Below, in pieces: positions 1 to 12,965 of a DNA stretch of 64,000 bases. Location of the stretch: NCBI RefSeq assembly GCF_011386835.1, contig NW_027053004.1:1-64000 (forward strand). The letters run 5' to 3'. This DNA comes from Chrysemys picta bellii (taxonomy: Eukaryota; Chordata; Testudines; Emydidae). Within the stretch, counting starts at the first letter, position 1; every line of letters begins with the position of its first letter. A model generated the notes under the pieces. It was not told the origin of the DNA. It made no database searches and saw only the letters and a program-made list of their open reading frames with translations. The position numbers and the translations under genes are program-made.

Positions 1-2
1 TG

Positions 3-1443
3 CAGCAGGCAAGCAGAGAATCCGTCCTCCCCGGCAGCCAGGACTGTCTCATCACCTTGGAGCCAATATCCTCCCAAGGCAGGTTCCTGGACCCTGAAGG
101 CGGAGAAGGTGAGCCCACATTTGTAACTACACTACAGGAGTCAAAAGCAATTGTGTTTAATGTTTGATTTGCCCTGAAGAATTGGGATGCATTCGTGGCC
201 AGTACAGCTACTGGAAAAGTCTGTTAACATGTCTGGGGATTGAGCAGGAATCCTCCAGGGACATCTCCATGAAGCTCTCCTGGAGGTACTCTGAAAGCCT
301 TTGCAGAAGGTTTCCGGAGGGCTGCCTTATTTCATTCTCCACGGTAGGACACTTTACCACGCCAAGCCAGTAGCAAGTAGTCTGGAATTATTGCAGCACA
401 AAGCATGGCAGCGAATGGTCCTGGGTTTTGGTCGCATTCATGCAACATTCGGTCTTTATCTTTCTGTGTCAGCCTCAGGAGAGTGCTATGGTCACCTGGT
501 TGAAACAGGGGAATTTTTGTAAGAGAACAGTAAAAGGACCCCGTTCATGTTGGGCTGTTTGTGCTTGGCTAAAAGGGATCATCCTGGAGAATAGCCATGC
601 AGTGTGGAGAGGGGTGTGCTGCACATCCAACCGAAAACCGCAGCCCCCTCCTTTTAAACGGCAAACCCAACCGCATTGCTTGCTATGGGAAAGGAGGGCG
701 CTGCAGTTTGAAACCATTCCCACATGTTATGAAGGTGGAAGAAGCCAACCCCATGTACCTTTTGGCTTACCATGGCTGCCTGGAAACCGAATTCTGTTGC
801 CCACCCGTGTGTGATGTATCACCATACCAGCAGGGCGTTCAATATAAAAGGCAAAATGCGACCTTGTACCTAAAGCACATGTGCTGTCTTCTGTGAATTG
901 CTTGATTCACTGTGAAAGAGTCTCCCTTTTGTTCTCAGAAATGTATCTTCTTAAATTTTGCTCTCCCTTTTCATTGCCCGTGCAGGTGCAAATGTTTCTA
1001 TGCTCCCCGTATCATCTCTGTCCCTGAGCTTATCACAGATTAGAAGGCGAAAAAAATGCTCTCGCAATGACATGTTTTCAGAGCTCATGCAGTCCTCCTG
1101 CACTGATAGGGCACAGCTGAATGCATGGAGGCATTCAGTGCCTGAGGTCTGGAAAGCATTCAGTGAGTGTGATCAGAACACGCAGGAGGAGATGCTGAGG
1201 CTAATGGGGGACCAAACGGACATGATCAGGCATCTGGTGGAACTGCAGGAAAGGCAACAAGAGCATAGACTGCCGCTGCATCCATTTTATAACCGCCTGC
1301 CCTCCTTGCCAAGTTCCATATCCTCCTCACCCAGACGCCCAAGAACGTGTGTGTGTGTGGGGGGCTCCAGGCACCCAGCCACTCCACTCCAGAGGATGGC
1401 CCAGGCAACAGAAGGCTGTCGTTCAAACAGCTTTGATTTGTAG
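3..1443 (+). pseudogene. Harbinger Myb/SANT-like DNA-binding protein, 3' part, two exons
   Basis: In PIF/Harbinger elements a second gene encodes a Myb/SANT-like protein that helps the transposase enter the nucleus and bind DNA (family knowledge). Only the 3' part is in the window. Exon 1 occupies bases 3-108 in frame and ends DPEGGEG at donor GTGAGC. An 877-bp intron (109-985) ends TTGCCCGTGCAG. Exon 2 runs 986-1443 and ends with TAG. It contains RRRKKCSRNDMFSELMQ, then DQTDMIRHLVELQERQQEH and a proline/serine-rich tail, the usual C-terminal part of these proteins in turtle elements. The N-terminal SANT domain is off the left edge. No stop interrupts the visible part, but the element is inactive. 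The intron holds longer accidental ORFs that I do not call. It could instead be a domesticated copy, but nothing supports that. Confidence 0.8.
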
Positions 1444-1678
1444 TGTGGCTACAATAGGCAATGTGGCCTTGTCCTTCCCTCCTCCCTCCATCCCTTCCCA
1501 GGCTACCTTGTCAGTGATCTCACTTTTTTATTTAATAAATAAAGAATGCATGGATTCAAAACAATAGGGACTTTATTTCCTTTGTCAGCTGTGGTCGAAG
1601 GGGCGAGGGGATTGGCTTACAGGGAAGTAAATTCAACAAAGGAGGTGGTTTTGGATTAAGGAGAAACACACACAACTG

Positions 1679-2423
1679 TCACATGGTATCCTGGCCAGTC
1701 ATGAAACTGGTTTTCAAAGCCTCTCTGATGCGCAGCGCACCTAACTGTGCTCTTCTAATCACCCTGGTGTCTGGCTGTTCAAAATTGTCTGCCAGGCAAT
1801 TTGCCTCAACCTCCCACCCCGCGATAAACATCTCCTCCTTACTCTCACAGATATTATGGAGCACACAGCAAGCAGCAATAACAATGGGAATATTGGTTGC
1901 ACTGTGGCTAACCTAGTCAGCACCAGCAAGCTTTTAAATGTCAAAAGGCACATTCTACCACCATTCTGCACTTGCTCAGCCTATAGTTGAACTGTTCCTT
2001 ATTACTGTCCAGGCTGTCTGTGTATGGCTCCAGGAGCCATGGGAGCAAGGGATAGGCTGGGTCCCCAAGGATAACTATTGGCATTTCAACATCCCCAATG
2101 GTAATTTTCTGGTCTGGGAAGTAAGTCCCTTCTTGCAACTGTTTGAACAGCCCAGAGTTCCTAAAGATGCGAGCATGCACCTCTCCCGGCCATCCCATGT
2201 TGATGTCGGTGAAACGTCCACTATCAACCAGCCCCACTGCCAGCATGATCTCCCAATTGCCACAGCCCATGCTTCCAGGAACATCTGTGTCCATGTCCTC
2301 CTCACAATCGTCCTCGTGCTGGTGTCTCCTAGCCAGGTTCTGCACATACTGCAGGATAATGCACAAGGTGTTTACAATGCTCACAACAGCAGTGGTGAGC
2401 TGACCAGACTTCATGCTTGCCAT
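1679..2423 (-). pseudogene. HARBI1-type DDE transposase, internally deleted
   Basis: This is a Harbinger transposase (DDE endonuclease) relic read on the minus strand. The probable start is the MASMKSGQLTT methionine at 2423, although the frame is open to 2585. Residues LQYVQNLARRHQHEDD are the family N-terminus. The sequence then jumps from GNWEIM to VGLVDSGRFTDINMGW, losing well over 100 residues, including the helix-turn-helix part and the DGTH motif with the first catalytic Asp. The second Asp is present in VILGDPAYPLLPWL and the Glu in VECAF. At about 1941 the G after VECAF has become a stop and the frame shifts. The C-terminal piece resumes as MLHNICESKEEMF at 1864 and ends at 1679. The gene is clearly dead, and faces the Myb-like gene tail to tail. 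Confidence 0.88.
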
Positions 2424-2751
2424 GCTATGGCGTCCGCACGGGTAACCCAGGAAAAAAGGCGCGAAGCAATTCATTGCCGTTGCTTTCAAGGAAGGAGGGA
2501 GAGGAGACTGACTACATGTACCCAAAACCACCCGCGACAATGTTTTTGCCCCATCAGGCATTGGGAACTTAACCCAGAATTCCAACGGGCAGCGGGGACT
2601 GTGGGATAGCTACCCACAGTGCACCATTCTGTGAGTCTATGTTAGCCATGGTATTGAGGACAGACTCATACACGATCGACTATATAAAATCGCTTTCTAA
2701 AGATCGACTTCTATAAAATCGATCTAATTTCATAGTGTAGACATACCCTTA

Positions 2752-3938
2752 GAGAATCTAGTCAGCTGGCTGCTTTCACTTTCATCCCCATTCAGGTGTG
2801 CAACCTTCCTAACTTGATCCTGGAAATATTTCAGGAAGCACTTAGGAATATACACAACAATAGTATCTGTGGACCCCTTCAATTCATTTAAGTGTGCACT
2901 GTGCAATTCTAGTTCTGCTAGTTCCTAATGCCAGCACTGATGCAACAGTTTCCTGGGCCTTGGGTACCAAGAGTGAAATCTTCACCTCTACTCCCTCCCC
3001 TTTATTCTGGGTAAAAGAGCCGGAGCAGAGTAAAGGGAGCTTAATAGTCTTATATCTGGCTGGAGAAGGAAGACAGCTGAAAGTCTGTTCTTCAAGGATC
3101 CCCCTTGCAAGCCCTGGCACAGGGGATTTACCCAGTCCAGGATGGATATTTCAGAGGAAGCCCCACAGTACACAGTGCCATGGAGATTTTGGGCCATGCT
3201 GTAGCCCACAGGGGCTACCATAACTCAGGTAGACCCCCAGAGCTGATTAAACTATGCCAGGAACCTCTTCATCCACCTTAACCCTCCACTATCCCTGGGC
3301 TTTGAGTTCTGTGCCATGCCTCTGAGGCACAACACAGAACAACAAATTTATGCTTGACACCTGCTGCATTGGAATGCAACGAGGGAAGGGAAAAGCTTCT
3401 CTGTGTCCTTCCCCACCCCACTGTACTAAGCTTTATGCAAATCTATCCCTTTACTGGCATTCATCTGGGAACAATGCTTTGCTACTGTGAATAACGCCAT
3501 CATCCTAAACTCTTGCTAATAAAAATGTTATATCACTAACACCATGCCCTGTCATCATCAGCATAAAAAACAAAAACAATAAAAAACCCCTGCATGTTCA
3601 GGGCAAGAATGAATGAAAAGTCAAAGCTTTTGTTACAGACATGACTGACAGGGATAAAGATGATGGTGGTGTCAAAAGTGACTGAATATGGGACTGCAGA
3701 AGGTTTCATAGGAGAGAAAAGGAGTACAGTTTGGCCATATTAAATTTAAAATTAATACATGCAGAATGAGATGAGAGAGAGTAGGGATGCGATATAGAAC
3801 TGGGTCAGAAGAAGACAGGTTAAAAAGGCAGATCAAAAAGACATTTGTGTAAAGATGGTAGTTCACATCGTTGACGGTAACTGAGACCAGATCAGATCAC
3901 CCAGAGATGGATGTAAAGAGAGAAGAAAAAGGGACAAA
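2752..3938. other. Intronic stretch without recognisable elements
   Basis: Moderately GC-balanced intron sequence between the Harbinger end and the LTR-like element. Short ORFs on both strands at about 2890-3220 overlap each other and show no recognisable domain. I see no gene here. Confidence 0.5.
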
Positions 3939-4929
3939 TGTGACCCTAGGCACCCTTGTATTCACTCCCTGCAAACTAATAATATTTGTACAAAATATGT
4001 CTTGTGAAATATATCATATAAAAGCTAGCATCATGCTGGTTATTAAGATCTTTATAAAAATGTATGTTTTAACTTTACATGTGAAGTTAATAATGACGTT
4101 ACTAGAGCATGTTTAAGACAAAGATATTCCAGCCTAGGTAAAATTGATAAATAGGTCTGTTCTAGACAAAGAAACGTGGGTTTACCTCAATTACATATTA
4201 GCTAAACCAGTGGGGTTATCTTGAGCCAGAATGCGAGAGACCCAACTAACATGGCTCCTGAAACCCAGAGAGAGACTGAATCCCCAGGAGGCCTTCCAGA
4301 TTTGTAAGAAAAAGAAATTCCTTTGGGAATACAAGGAACAGAGAGAGACTCCATCTCGATCCTTCACCTTAAGGAGACAAAGAAATCAAGTGATCTAATC
4401 TCTGAGATAGGTCCTGGCCAGGCCAGCCAGTAAAAAACTGGAAAGAAGACTGTGGGTGAGAGGAAAAACCATCTTGCTAGATTAAGTTTTAGCTGTTTAG
4501 ATTTGTGTTTTCACTTTTATTTGCTTGTAACCATTTCTACCTTTATCTCTTTTATCCATGCTCTTTTGTTAATAAACCTGTTTTATTTTTTACTATAAAC
4601 CAATTCAGTGCTGTGTTTGAAAAGATGGATCTATTTACCCCCATTACATGAATAAGCTATGTCTGACAGAACAGTGAACTTCATATCTTCTGTGATTGCA
4701 CAGTGAGAGGGCATTGCAGAGAAACATCTCGGAGGAGCTTGGGAGCTGGACTTTGCTGACTGTTACCTGCTAGGCAAGGTCTGGGCCAGGTATTTGCTGG
4801 TAAGGAAGGTGATTTGCTGCTGCTGTGTCATGGAGCGGACACAGTCTTATCAACGGCAAAACTCACTCTTGTTGAGGCAGAGAGATAACGCTGTCTCACA
4901 GCTCTGGGTATCTCCAGAAGCATGTTACA
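3939..4929 (+). mobile_element. Probable solo LTR of an endogenous retroelement
   Basis: The stretch starts TGTGACCCTAGG and I place its end at GCATGTTACA, so the ends are TG and CA. A polyadenylation signal AATAAA lies at 4571-4576, followed by a T-rich tract and a unique 3' part, the layout of R and U5. The flanking bases do not give a clean target duplication, so the right boundary is tentative. There is no coding sequence. The layout resembles the LTR at 29670-30882. Confidence 0.5.
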
Positions 4930-5383
4930 GCAAGAGACCCCATAAAATGGGGAAAGGGGTGGAGATCCATACATCAAATGAGATGCTGATGGAATGATCA
5001 GAGAGTTAGAAGGAACAGAAGAGCCATGAAAGCCCAGGAAGGAAAAGATTTCGGGGAGTAAGGTGTAAAAAGCAGTTGGGGGAAATGTGGTGAGGTGGCC
5101 TCGAGTTACTAGATTACATGAACATTATTTAGCATCTGTACAGTGCAGTTTTTAAGAAGTCAACTGTAGCTGTGTACTAGAACAATGGACTCAAACATAA
5201 GAATGAAAACTGGATAGTGACAAATGTTAATCCTATGATTCCAAGGGTACATTACAAAGAAGCTGATCTATGGAGGATGGAATTAATATGAAGCTAGATC
5301 CCTTTGCAAATGTTTCCTTTTTTCATTATTTTGGTCTGTATTAAATATTTTCCTCCTGCACTGCCGCAGTCTCGGCATTAAAT

Positions 5384-5602
5384 CAATGGTTTTCAATCTT
5401 TTTTCATTTGCAGACTCCTAAAATTTTTTGAATGGAAATACAGACCTCTTTGGAAATCTTAGACATAGCCTAAGTACCCCCAGGAGCCTGCAGACCACAA
5501 GTTGAAAACCACTGTTCTATGGTAACGACAACCTTTTGAGGACCCCCTAGGCACAGTCTGTGGGCCTCCAGGAGTCCGTGGACCACAGGTTGAATACCAC
5601 TG
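5384..5602. mobile_element. hAT-type MITE with duplicated 3' end
   Basis: It starts CAATGGTTTTCAATC and ends GTTGAATACCACTG, diverged versions of the CAGTGGTTCTCAA hAT terminal repeat. The flanks CATTAAAT and AACTAAAT agree at 6 of 8 bases, an eroded 8-bp target duplication. The terminal motif GACCACARGTTGAAWACCACTG occurs twice, so the 3' end is tandemly duplicated. Non-coding. Confidence 0.7.
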
Positions 5603-7489
5603 AACTAAATAATTGGTATTAAAACTTTCTGGCAGAGTTTTAAAATGTGTCATATATGGCGATACTACTTTAACTCCTGACTCTGATTATTTCCCAAATA
5701 ACGCTTGTCTTTTTACTACAGAAAGTTTTGTAAACTATCCAGCACCCAAAATACACGTTAATATCTGGGGAAAACAACTGATCAATGGGGAACCTGAATC
5801 ATCAGGCTTTAGTTGGCTTTCACATTTTGCAGGGTTTTTATGTCTCTATAACACTATTCCTCCCCCGTCTCACACACATGCATGGAAACGTGTTATAAAA
5901 CAAGTATGTACAAAGACTAACTGGGTGGGGTAGAGAGGAGAAAATAAATAATTCAGAACATACCTCAGATGTGGGACACTGACCTTTAAAATGCTATGAA
6001 AATAAGGCACAAAATAGAAGATGCAAGGCACTCCACATGATGTGGAAATAATCCATTGTTATTTCTGGTTTTTAATAGCTACGGTTTCTTAATTCAGCAA
6101 TTCAAACCTTGATGTGGTAACGCGGGAATAAGAAGGAAAACACCCATCCCCAGTTCTGCCCCCAGCTCTGCCTTCAGCTCAAGCTCCTCTGCTGAGGAAG
6201 CTTTGGCTGTGCAGGAATGGGGGGAAGGGGGTGCAAGGACAGATTCCATTACTGGTAAGCAGGGTGCGGCAAGAAACTTTTGGGCACCACCATTCTATAT
6301 TAAAGCGTGTGCGCGCACACACACATCTAATTTTATTGATTATTTGATAATTTTTTTTCTATTCATACAGCTGAATGGCCATGTGATGAAGTTTTTTGCT
6401 TTAAAATATTTATACTATCATGGAACTGCAATTCCTGAATTATGATTTTTTCATAATATAATAAAACCTTTATGAAAGTGTGAATTAGTATCAACCCCAA
6501 ATCAAAGAAAATCTGAGAGCATCTTCCTATCTGCAGAATAAACACTGATATGCACTGAAGAACAACTGAATTATATGGCTTATAAATTATTTGAAAAGCC
6601 AAGTAAATCTATTTCTGTGCTATACATATTTCTATTACAACATTGTTAAATAGTTGTTGTAGTTCAAAGGCTATCAAAACCCCAGAGAAAGAGCAGGACA
6701 TGAGCCATATATAGCTCAACATAAAGGACAATGGAGCCACACGCACTCTTCAGAATTCAGCTACCATATCAAATAAAGGCTGCTTTGTTTTCAACAATGG
6801 CGTATTTACGAGTGATACCTCCTGAAAGTGTTTTGCATAACTGGTTAGGAATAAATCTCAGACACTGGTTGTCAAGCAAATGCTTCATTTAAGTACTGTA
6901 GGAATCTCACCAAACAATCAATAACTATTCCCAAGGAAGATAATGTAATTTGCTCCCCAAACGCGGCAAATCGATAAAAATGTTGGTTGGAAACAGGTTA
7001 GCTGAAATAGTTGTAGAATTACAATGAAAAATAAACATACATATCTTGCGCTCACACTTACCCAAACTTGTAAACAACACCCCATGAAAATTCACTCTTG
7101 AAACAGGTGTTGAAAAAAATTCAAGATTTCAATTTTTCTCCTCAGTGAGAAAACTAATTTCTGAAGTTTAAATTAGACAGTATCATTTTCTGTATAAAGA
7201 TGGAAGAGTAAAATAATCCACTGTAGGTCCTAGCTACACTATTTAGAGAAGACTTGTGCTCTTTGATGATTGAGCTTATATATATTGCAAGATGATGTGT
7301 AAAGTTAAGATGTAGTCACTGAATTCCCTAGACAGGGAAAGAGGCTGGTTGAAACCTATTAGATTTGCAATACAAATTATCTGTATGAATATGCAAAAAT
7401 GGTGTGCACTGTGCCTAATTAGTTTTAGTTTCCTATTAAATAAGTTCTAATGCACATTGAAAGACTATCAAACATTCAGTACAGCTACT

Positions 7490-8850
7490 GGCCATCTCCC
7501 TCCTTAGCAGTTGCTATAACTGTTGGAGTGGCTCCTACTTCAAAAGTTACAGCTGATTCTGGAGCAACTGGTCCTCAAAGAGCAGGCCAGATTTAGAACC
7601 AGTTGCAACTGCTGTGACCAGGTGCTGGCCTTAGACAGCCACCCAGATGCTGGCCACCAGCAACAATTAAAAACAGCAGCTGCATTCATTGATCTTTCTT
7701 CTGCTTATGATACTGTATAGTGCAAAGGTCTCCTGCTGAAGTTATCAGTAGCTTTCCCAACCAATCAACCATCAGACTCATCATAGAGATGCTGAGTAAC
7801 AGAATATTCACTGTGCACCTTGGTGAATCTACCAGCAAATTACAGAGACTGAACTATGCCTCCCAGAAGGATCCATTTTAGTGCCTACACTTTTCAATCT
7901 CTGTACCAGTGATATTCCGGTCACATCACCCTTTAAATTCATCTATGCAGATAACATTACGCTAGCAACACAAGTGTCCTCTTTGAAGGCCACAGAAATG
8001 GTCATGAACAACCACCTCCGGACTGAAACTCTCATCTCTGCCTTCCACTTGAATAACCATGAAGCCAAAGTTCCGCTGAAAGTGGACTTTTGTGATCTGC
8101 ATCTTTTGCGTAACCACAATCCACGGTACCCTTGAGACACCTTGATCAGATGCTGAGCTATCAACACCACCAAAAAGATGATAAAGACAAGGGTTAACAT
8201 CATCGAGAAGCTCGCTGGCCTATCCTGAGGATATGATGCATGCATGCTTCAAACCTCAGCACAAGCCCTGATCTTGCCAACAGTGGAGTACTGTGCGCTA
8301 GCTTGGTGAAACTGCTCCCACACCAATCTTGTTGACACCAGTTTTGCCGGTCATCGTGCCAGCCAACACTAGGTAAGACACTGTTGTGGTCCAGAGTACA
8401 ACAGCAGCCTGGCCGTTCTTCACCAATACTTCAATTCAGTGCTGCTCTCCCGACTCAAATCCAGGAAGCCTTTCTGGATTCCCACGTCAGCGTGGCAGAT
8501 CAATGGAAAGGACACCAGCCCTTGCTGGCTCGAATCATGGGCTGCTTGTGACATCCCAAACAAAACCCTGATTGAAAAATAAAACAAAAGAAGTCCTGGG
8601 ATTCTGCCTTCCTCCCAGGCAGTGGACTGCACTCAACCATGTCTAGACAATGTGTGGAAGGTTTGGATATCTCTTCCACAAATGGAAAATCAAAGAATTA
8701 AATTGTGACCACAGTGAGGCACAAACCATGCAATACATGACAGACAACTGTTGCATTCCCGTTTACAGTGGTGGCACAAAGGGGATCCACCTAGCTATCC
8801 CAGAAGCATTAGAATGGCTTTCAAATCTTAAAATTAATTATAATTCTAGC
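7490..8850 (+). pseudogene. LINE reverse transcriptase remnant (Jockey/CR1-like group)
   Basis: This is a decayed LINE ORF2. In order it shows LKEQARFRTSCNCCDQV near 7577, reverse transcriptase motif A as AAFIDLSSAYDTV at about 7682-7720, then PTLFNLCTSDIP and motif C as FIYADN at about 7884-7960. The last residue should be D, so the catalytic YADD is mutated. The C-terminal region follows as SAFHLNNHEAK near 8035, FGYLFHKWKIKELNCDHSEA near 8660 and YSGGTKGIHLAIPEALEWLS near 8775-8825. Many stops and frameshifts separate these pieces. I assign it to the Jockey/CR1-like LINEs from motif wording; an L2 or Rex-type assignment is possible. No 3' tail is recognised. Confidence 0.8.
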
Positions 8851-8897
8851 ACCTTGCTTTTCAAATGCCATATGAAAGAAGAATACAGACTCTACAA

Positions 8898-9139
8898 CAG
8901 TGCTTCTCAAAGCCAGTCCGCCACTTGTTTGGGAAAAGCCCCTGGCAGTCTGGGCCAGTTTATTTACCTGACGCATCCGCAGGTTCGGCTGACAGCGGCT
9001 CTCTCTGGCCGCGGTTCGCCGCTCCAGGACAGTGGGAGCTGCAATTGGCTGAACCTGCGGATGCGGCAGGTAAACAAACTGGCCCGGCCTGCCGGGGGCT
9101 TTCCCTGCACAAGCGGTGGCGCAACGTTGAGAAGCACTG
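8898..9139. mobile_element. hAT-type MITE with perfect 8-bp target duplication
   Basis: The 242-bp element starts CAGTGCTTCTCAAAG and ends TTGAGAAGCACTG. Both flanks are CTCTACAA (8890-8897 and 9140-9147), a perfect 8-bp hAT target duplication. Inside is a strong imperfect palindrome: GACGCATCCGCAGGTTCGGC pairs with GCTGAACCTGCGGATGCGGC across a GC-rich spacer. Predicted ORFs on both strands here are by-products of that symmetry. Confidence 0.92.
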
Positions 9140-9147
9140 CTCTACAA

Positions 9148-12100
9148 GAAACACTTCCTGAACTACCTTTCTTGACTATACTCTACATCTTTGGAAAAAA
9201 GAGAGCATAATGATAAGGTCAAAACAACACCTTGAATGGAATTTAGAGGAGAACCAGGAAACAGCAGATCTGTAAATTGGTCTCCAGAACCAAGGAAGAT
9301 ACTGCGAGTACCACCTCTCCCACTAAAAAGGAACTGCTTGGAATGTATGAATTTAATCCCTGGATACTGAGCATGGATCTACTAGAGGCCATCTGTTATG
9401 TGGAAGATTTTTTTTTCAGCAGTAACCAAAAAAAATTGTCAATAGAGGAAAACTGTGGACATAATTTCCTGGATTTTAGAAAATTATCACTTTCCAGAAA
9501 AAATGACTAGACTACAAGGCCACTGAGTGTACAACAAAGGATGAGCTGCTTGAGTCAGTTAAGAACTGTTGTGATAATTGAAGACATAAGGTGAATGGAA
9601 ACATATTCTAATGTAGACACCAACTACTGTGGCACCCTATGGCATTCTGACCAGTGAAAGATGGGGTTCCATTTATTTCATATGTTAGAACCTGGAAGTA
9701 GGAAAAGACAGTAATGGACTGAAATTTGCAGTTGATAATCAGAGGTGGCAGAGAGGAGGGGAACCACTAAACATGAGAGATTTCTTCAGTGTACTTGTCC
9801 ACTTCACTTCTTCATTTCCTCCTCTATTTCCACACCCATTCTTTATGGCAAATGTCTCCCCTACTAATCTCCACACGTATCCTAGGTCTCTTGTGCCATT
9901 TACATGCAGATAACACCTTCTGAGAGGAACTATCTTGAAACAGCTGCAGGCTTTTCTTATGATTGCTGCCTTGCCAGTGTTGGCTCCTGATCAATGATTT
10001 GTGCACACTAACACTGTCAGGATCACATTAAATTTAGTTTTCCTCTTTACAGCCGTGGCCGTGATTACCAAGAACACTCTTCAAAGTCAGAATGAAGGAG
10101 AGCTAGCAACTTGCAACATTCACATTAGCAGTTTAAACCCCTGGTAAGGGATACTTAACCTGGGGACACCAAGATGAAAGATGTTTCATTTCAGTTCTAA
10201 ATCTTTCCAAAACAGGACTAGAACAATTGAGTTCACACCGGTGTCAGGGATTCAATAAGATTGTGTGTTTCATGCTTCACATACAAATCCTGCAGTGTGA
10301 CACTTACTGAAGAAAAAGGTTTATAGGAAATATTAAATAGGTGTAATACTTCCAAGTTCCCTAGTATATCTGTAATGACACAACTTCTATTTCTGTAGCC
10401 CTACAATGAAGTGGAAAACATGAACTGGTATCTCAGTCTCATTTAATCTTAAAGTTCCCCATTTTCCTTGTATTTTATAGAAGAGGCTGCATTTTCCTTA
10501 TAACTGGATTGAATATGAAACTGGAATCCATATACCTCATTTAAAGTTGGCTGTCAGATCTGAAAATTAATATCTCTGCATGACCTATGCAGACAGACAA
10601 TGCAGTATGGTATATAGATGTTGATGCTTATTAACAAAACCCAACAAGTTTCCATTAGTTTCCTTTGCTTTTCATAATTAACATCCCCAAATGACAATGA
10701 GTGAATTAGTTTCATTTTCAAGCTAATGGGTTTATGAAAGGTTAATTGTTTTGCATATGAAGACAACACTATCAAGGAATCAAAATCTCATCCACCTCTC
10801 TCTTTTGTGGGTGCCATCTTTCAATAAATCTCCATTGCACTGTTTTCAAAAGCAGTGCCTAAAAGGGTTTAAATGATAAAGGATGTGGGTCTTTGAAATG
10901 CAAATTCATGAAATTTAATTTTTTTTTTATCTGCAGTATAATGAACTGGTATTGAATGAAAACTGATTGCTTCATCTGAGAGATATTTTGAGATTAACAA
11001 ACAGCATTGATGAATACAGAGGGGCAAATGAACCTGAGACTGAGCTACCTCTTTATGATGTACATTATTCAGTGTGGCCACAGACTGACCTGTGTTCACT
11101 TAGTGTAAACTTAACATTGTAGTGCAGACTACATTGTTACTCGAAATTAAAGTCATCATAAGTGTGAAGTCCTGAAACTGAGGTAACAGAAAACTGTATA
11201 TTGGTTAAAAGAAACCAATATTTCAGACTTCCTCTGGCTGGTTTTTCTTGTGTTCTTCTTGTAATATATTTCATGTATGTATTTGTATACAATATACTTA
11301 TAATTCATACACAGTAGTCACTTTTAAAAAGTCAACTATTTACCAACAGTTAATGTGCTGTTGTGTCAAACACCAGTTATTCTCCCATAAGTAAAAGAGA
11401 AAGTGGTAACTGTTGATTTTTTTTTAATAGCTCCTGCTGTACATATAAATATACACATGTTGTGGTCAGTGTAGAGGTGCACTAGCCCAAAAGCAGCACC
11501 ATGGTTTTGGAAGGAGTGCAAGGAGAATGTAGGCACTGTGCCACCTTTTGACAGCTTGCAGTGTGTTCTCTCCCCTATGAAACAATGGCAATGGCAGTGG
11601 TACCAGACTTAGACTAGTCCTTGGCTGTTGCAGAGTGGCACCAGGGGATGCACCCCATCTTTTGTACTTGTGCAAGACTGGTCACAACAGAGCCAAATAT
11701 GTGGAGGCTTTATCCATGTGATAAACTGTATTTATGGCACACCACCAACTGCCTCTCTTGCACTCTGCCCATCAAACCATCTCTACTCAGGCTGCTTCTA
11801 AAACTGCAAACTTCTGCGCTGTTTCAAACAGTATTTTTTTTTTTTTTAAAAACCTGTCAGAAAAAGTTTTCCTTCTTTCTCCCCATTTGTGGAATTTCTC
11901 CCCTTCTGCCAACACACTCATACACCAGAAATAAATTTAAAAAACAAACTGATCTGATGTGCAAAACAAATAATATTCATTCCTGCACCAGTGATAGACT
12001 TACTATCCATCAACTAGAACTAGAAATTGCAACCTATTCCAATGGAGAGCTGCATCTCTCTACTTTCTATTGATATAAAGCACTCACTTCCTGACCCAGC

Positions 12101-12965
12101 AGATGCTGAGCCTTAAAAGTATATGTATGGAAAAGTTATTTTAGGTCATTATAGAGGTTTCTAAAATATATTTTATTCTCTGCTTCAGAGGCCTGTGTAG
12201 CTGAACTCAGTAAAAACTGAGCCTGGTTTTACAAGATACTATTGTGACACAGTAAAATAAATAAATAAAACCTAGATAGATAGACCTAATACCAATAAAT
12301 GTTTTAAAATCTCTTTAAAACGTTGTTAAAGGAGTTCTTCTATGGATATGTGGCATATGTAGAATAGATAATGGTATAGCATGGTATATCTGTTTTAACA
12401 GCAGGAATATGGGATGACCTTTGCCATCAGTGAGTATGTCATCATCACAAACTCAGGCCAATAAAAGCTTATACCACCCCTTAATGTAGTCGCTCTCAGC
12501 TATATCTATGCATTCACAAATTATTTCTGTTAAGTGTTGTTGCAGTTATTAGTTACTACTTTGCTGTCAACCTAATTGCTCAAGTTGAAGAGTTATGCAA
12601 AAAATAAGCTAATTAATTACTGCACTCCAGTTAGCTTTAGTTTTTACATGTTTGACCCAAATTGCAGAACTTGCCTGATATTATGCATCTGGACATTTTT
12701 TGTGTGAGAGAGATAGATACTATAGGCCACTTTTGTGCTCCTCAGTAAAAGTCTCATTGAAAAAGTCTCATTGAAAAATTGCATATTTAGTTGTTGGAGG
12801 GTTGAGAGTGGAGTTTGGAGCATTTGAGCTCACGTTCTATGTTGACTGGTGGCAATATAGATTTAGGGTCTTAGACAGTCAGAAATGGGCTCACTTCATT
12901 CAAATGAACAACTATAGATTTACTCTTCCTCCAAACAACTAGGTGCATCACATCAGATCATACAC
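9148..12965. other. AT-rich intron, no recognised element
   Basis: Nearly 4 kb of AT-rich sequence with only short random ORFs. I see no gene, RNA gene or clear repeat, apart from short homopolymer runs such as T-runs near 10918 and 11830. Old, highly diverged repeats may be present but cannot be recognised by eye. Confidence 0.5.

Larger units (their letters stand above)
1..2748. mobile_element. PIF/Harbinger DNA transposon, left end cut by the window
   Basis: The right end reads CATAGTGTAGACATACCC on the plus strand, so inward it starts GGGTATGTCTACACTATG. It is followed by TTA at 2749-2751, the TWA-type target site of PIF/Harbinger elements. Inside are the two genes of the superfamily in convergent orientation: a Myb/SANT-like gene on + and a transposase on -. 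The other terminal repeat lies beyond base 1. The transposase is deleted and interrupted, so this copy cannot move alone. Confidence 0.88.

Noticed and set aside
164..896. Several overlapping ORFs on both strands
   Set aside because: They lie in the intron of the Harbinger Myb-like gene and show no domain.
1938..2609. Long plus-strand ORF (223 codons)
   Set aside because: Antisense of the Harbinger transposase relic; the minus-strand translation carries the recognisable family motifs.
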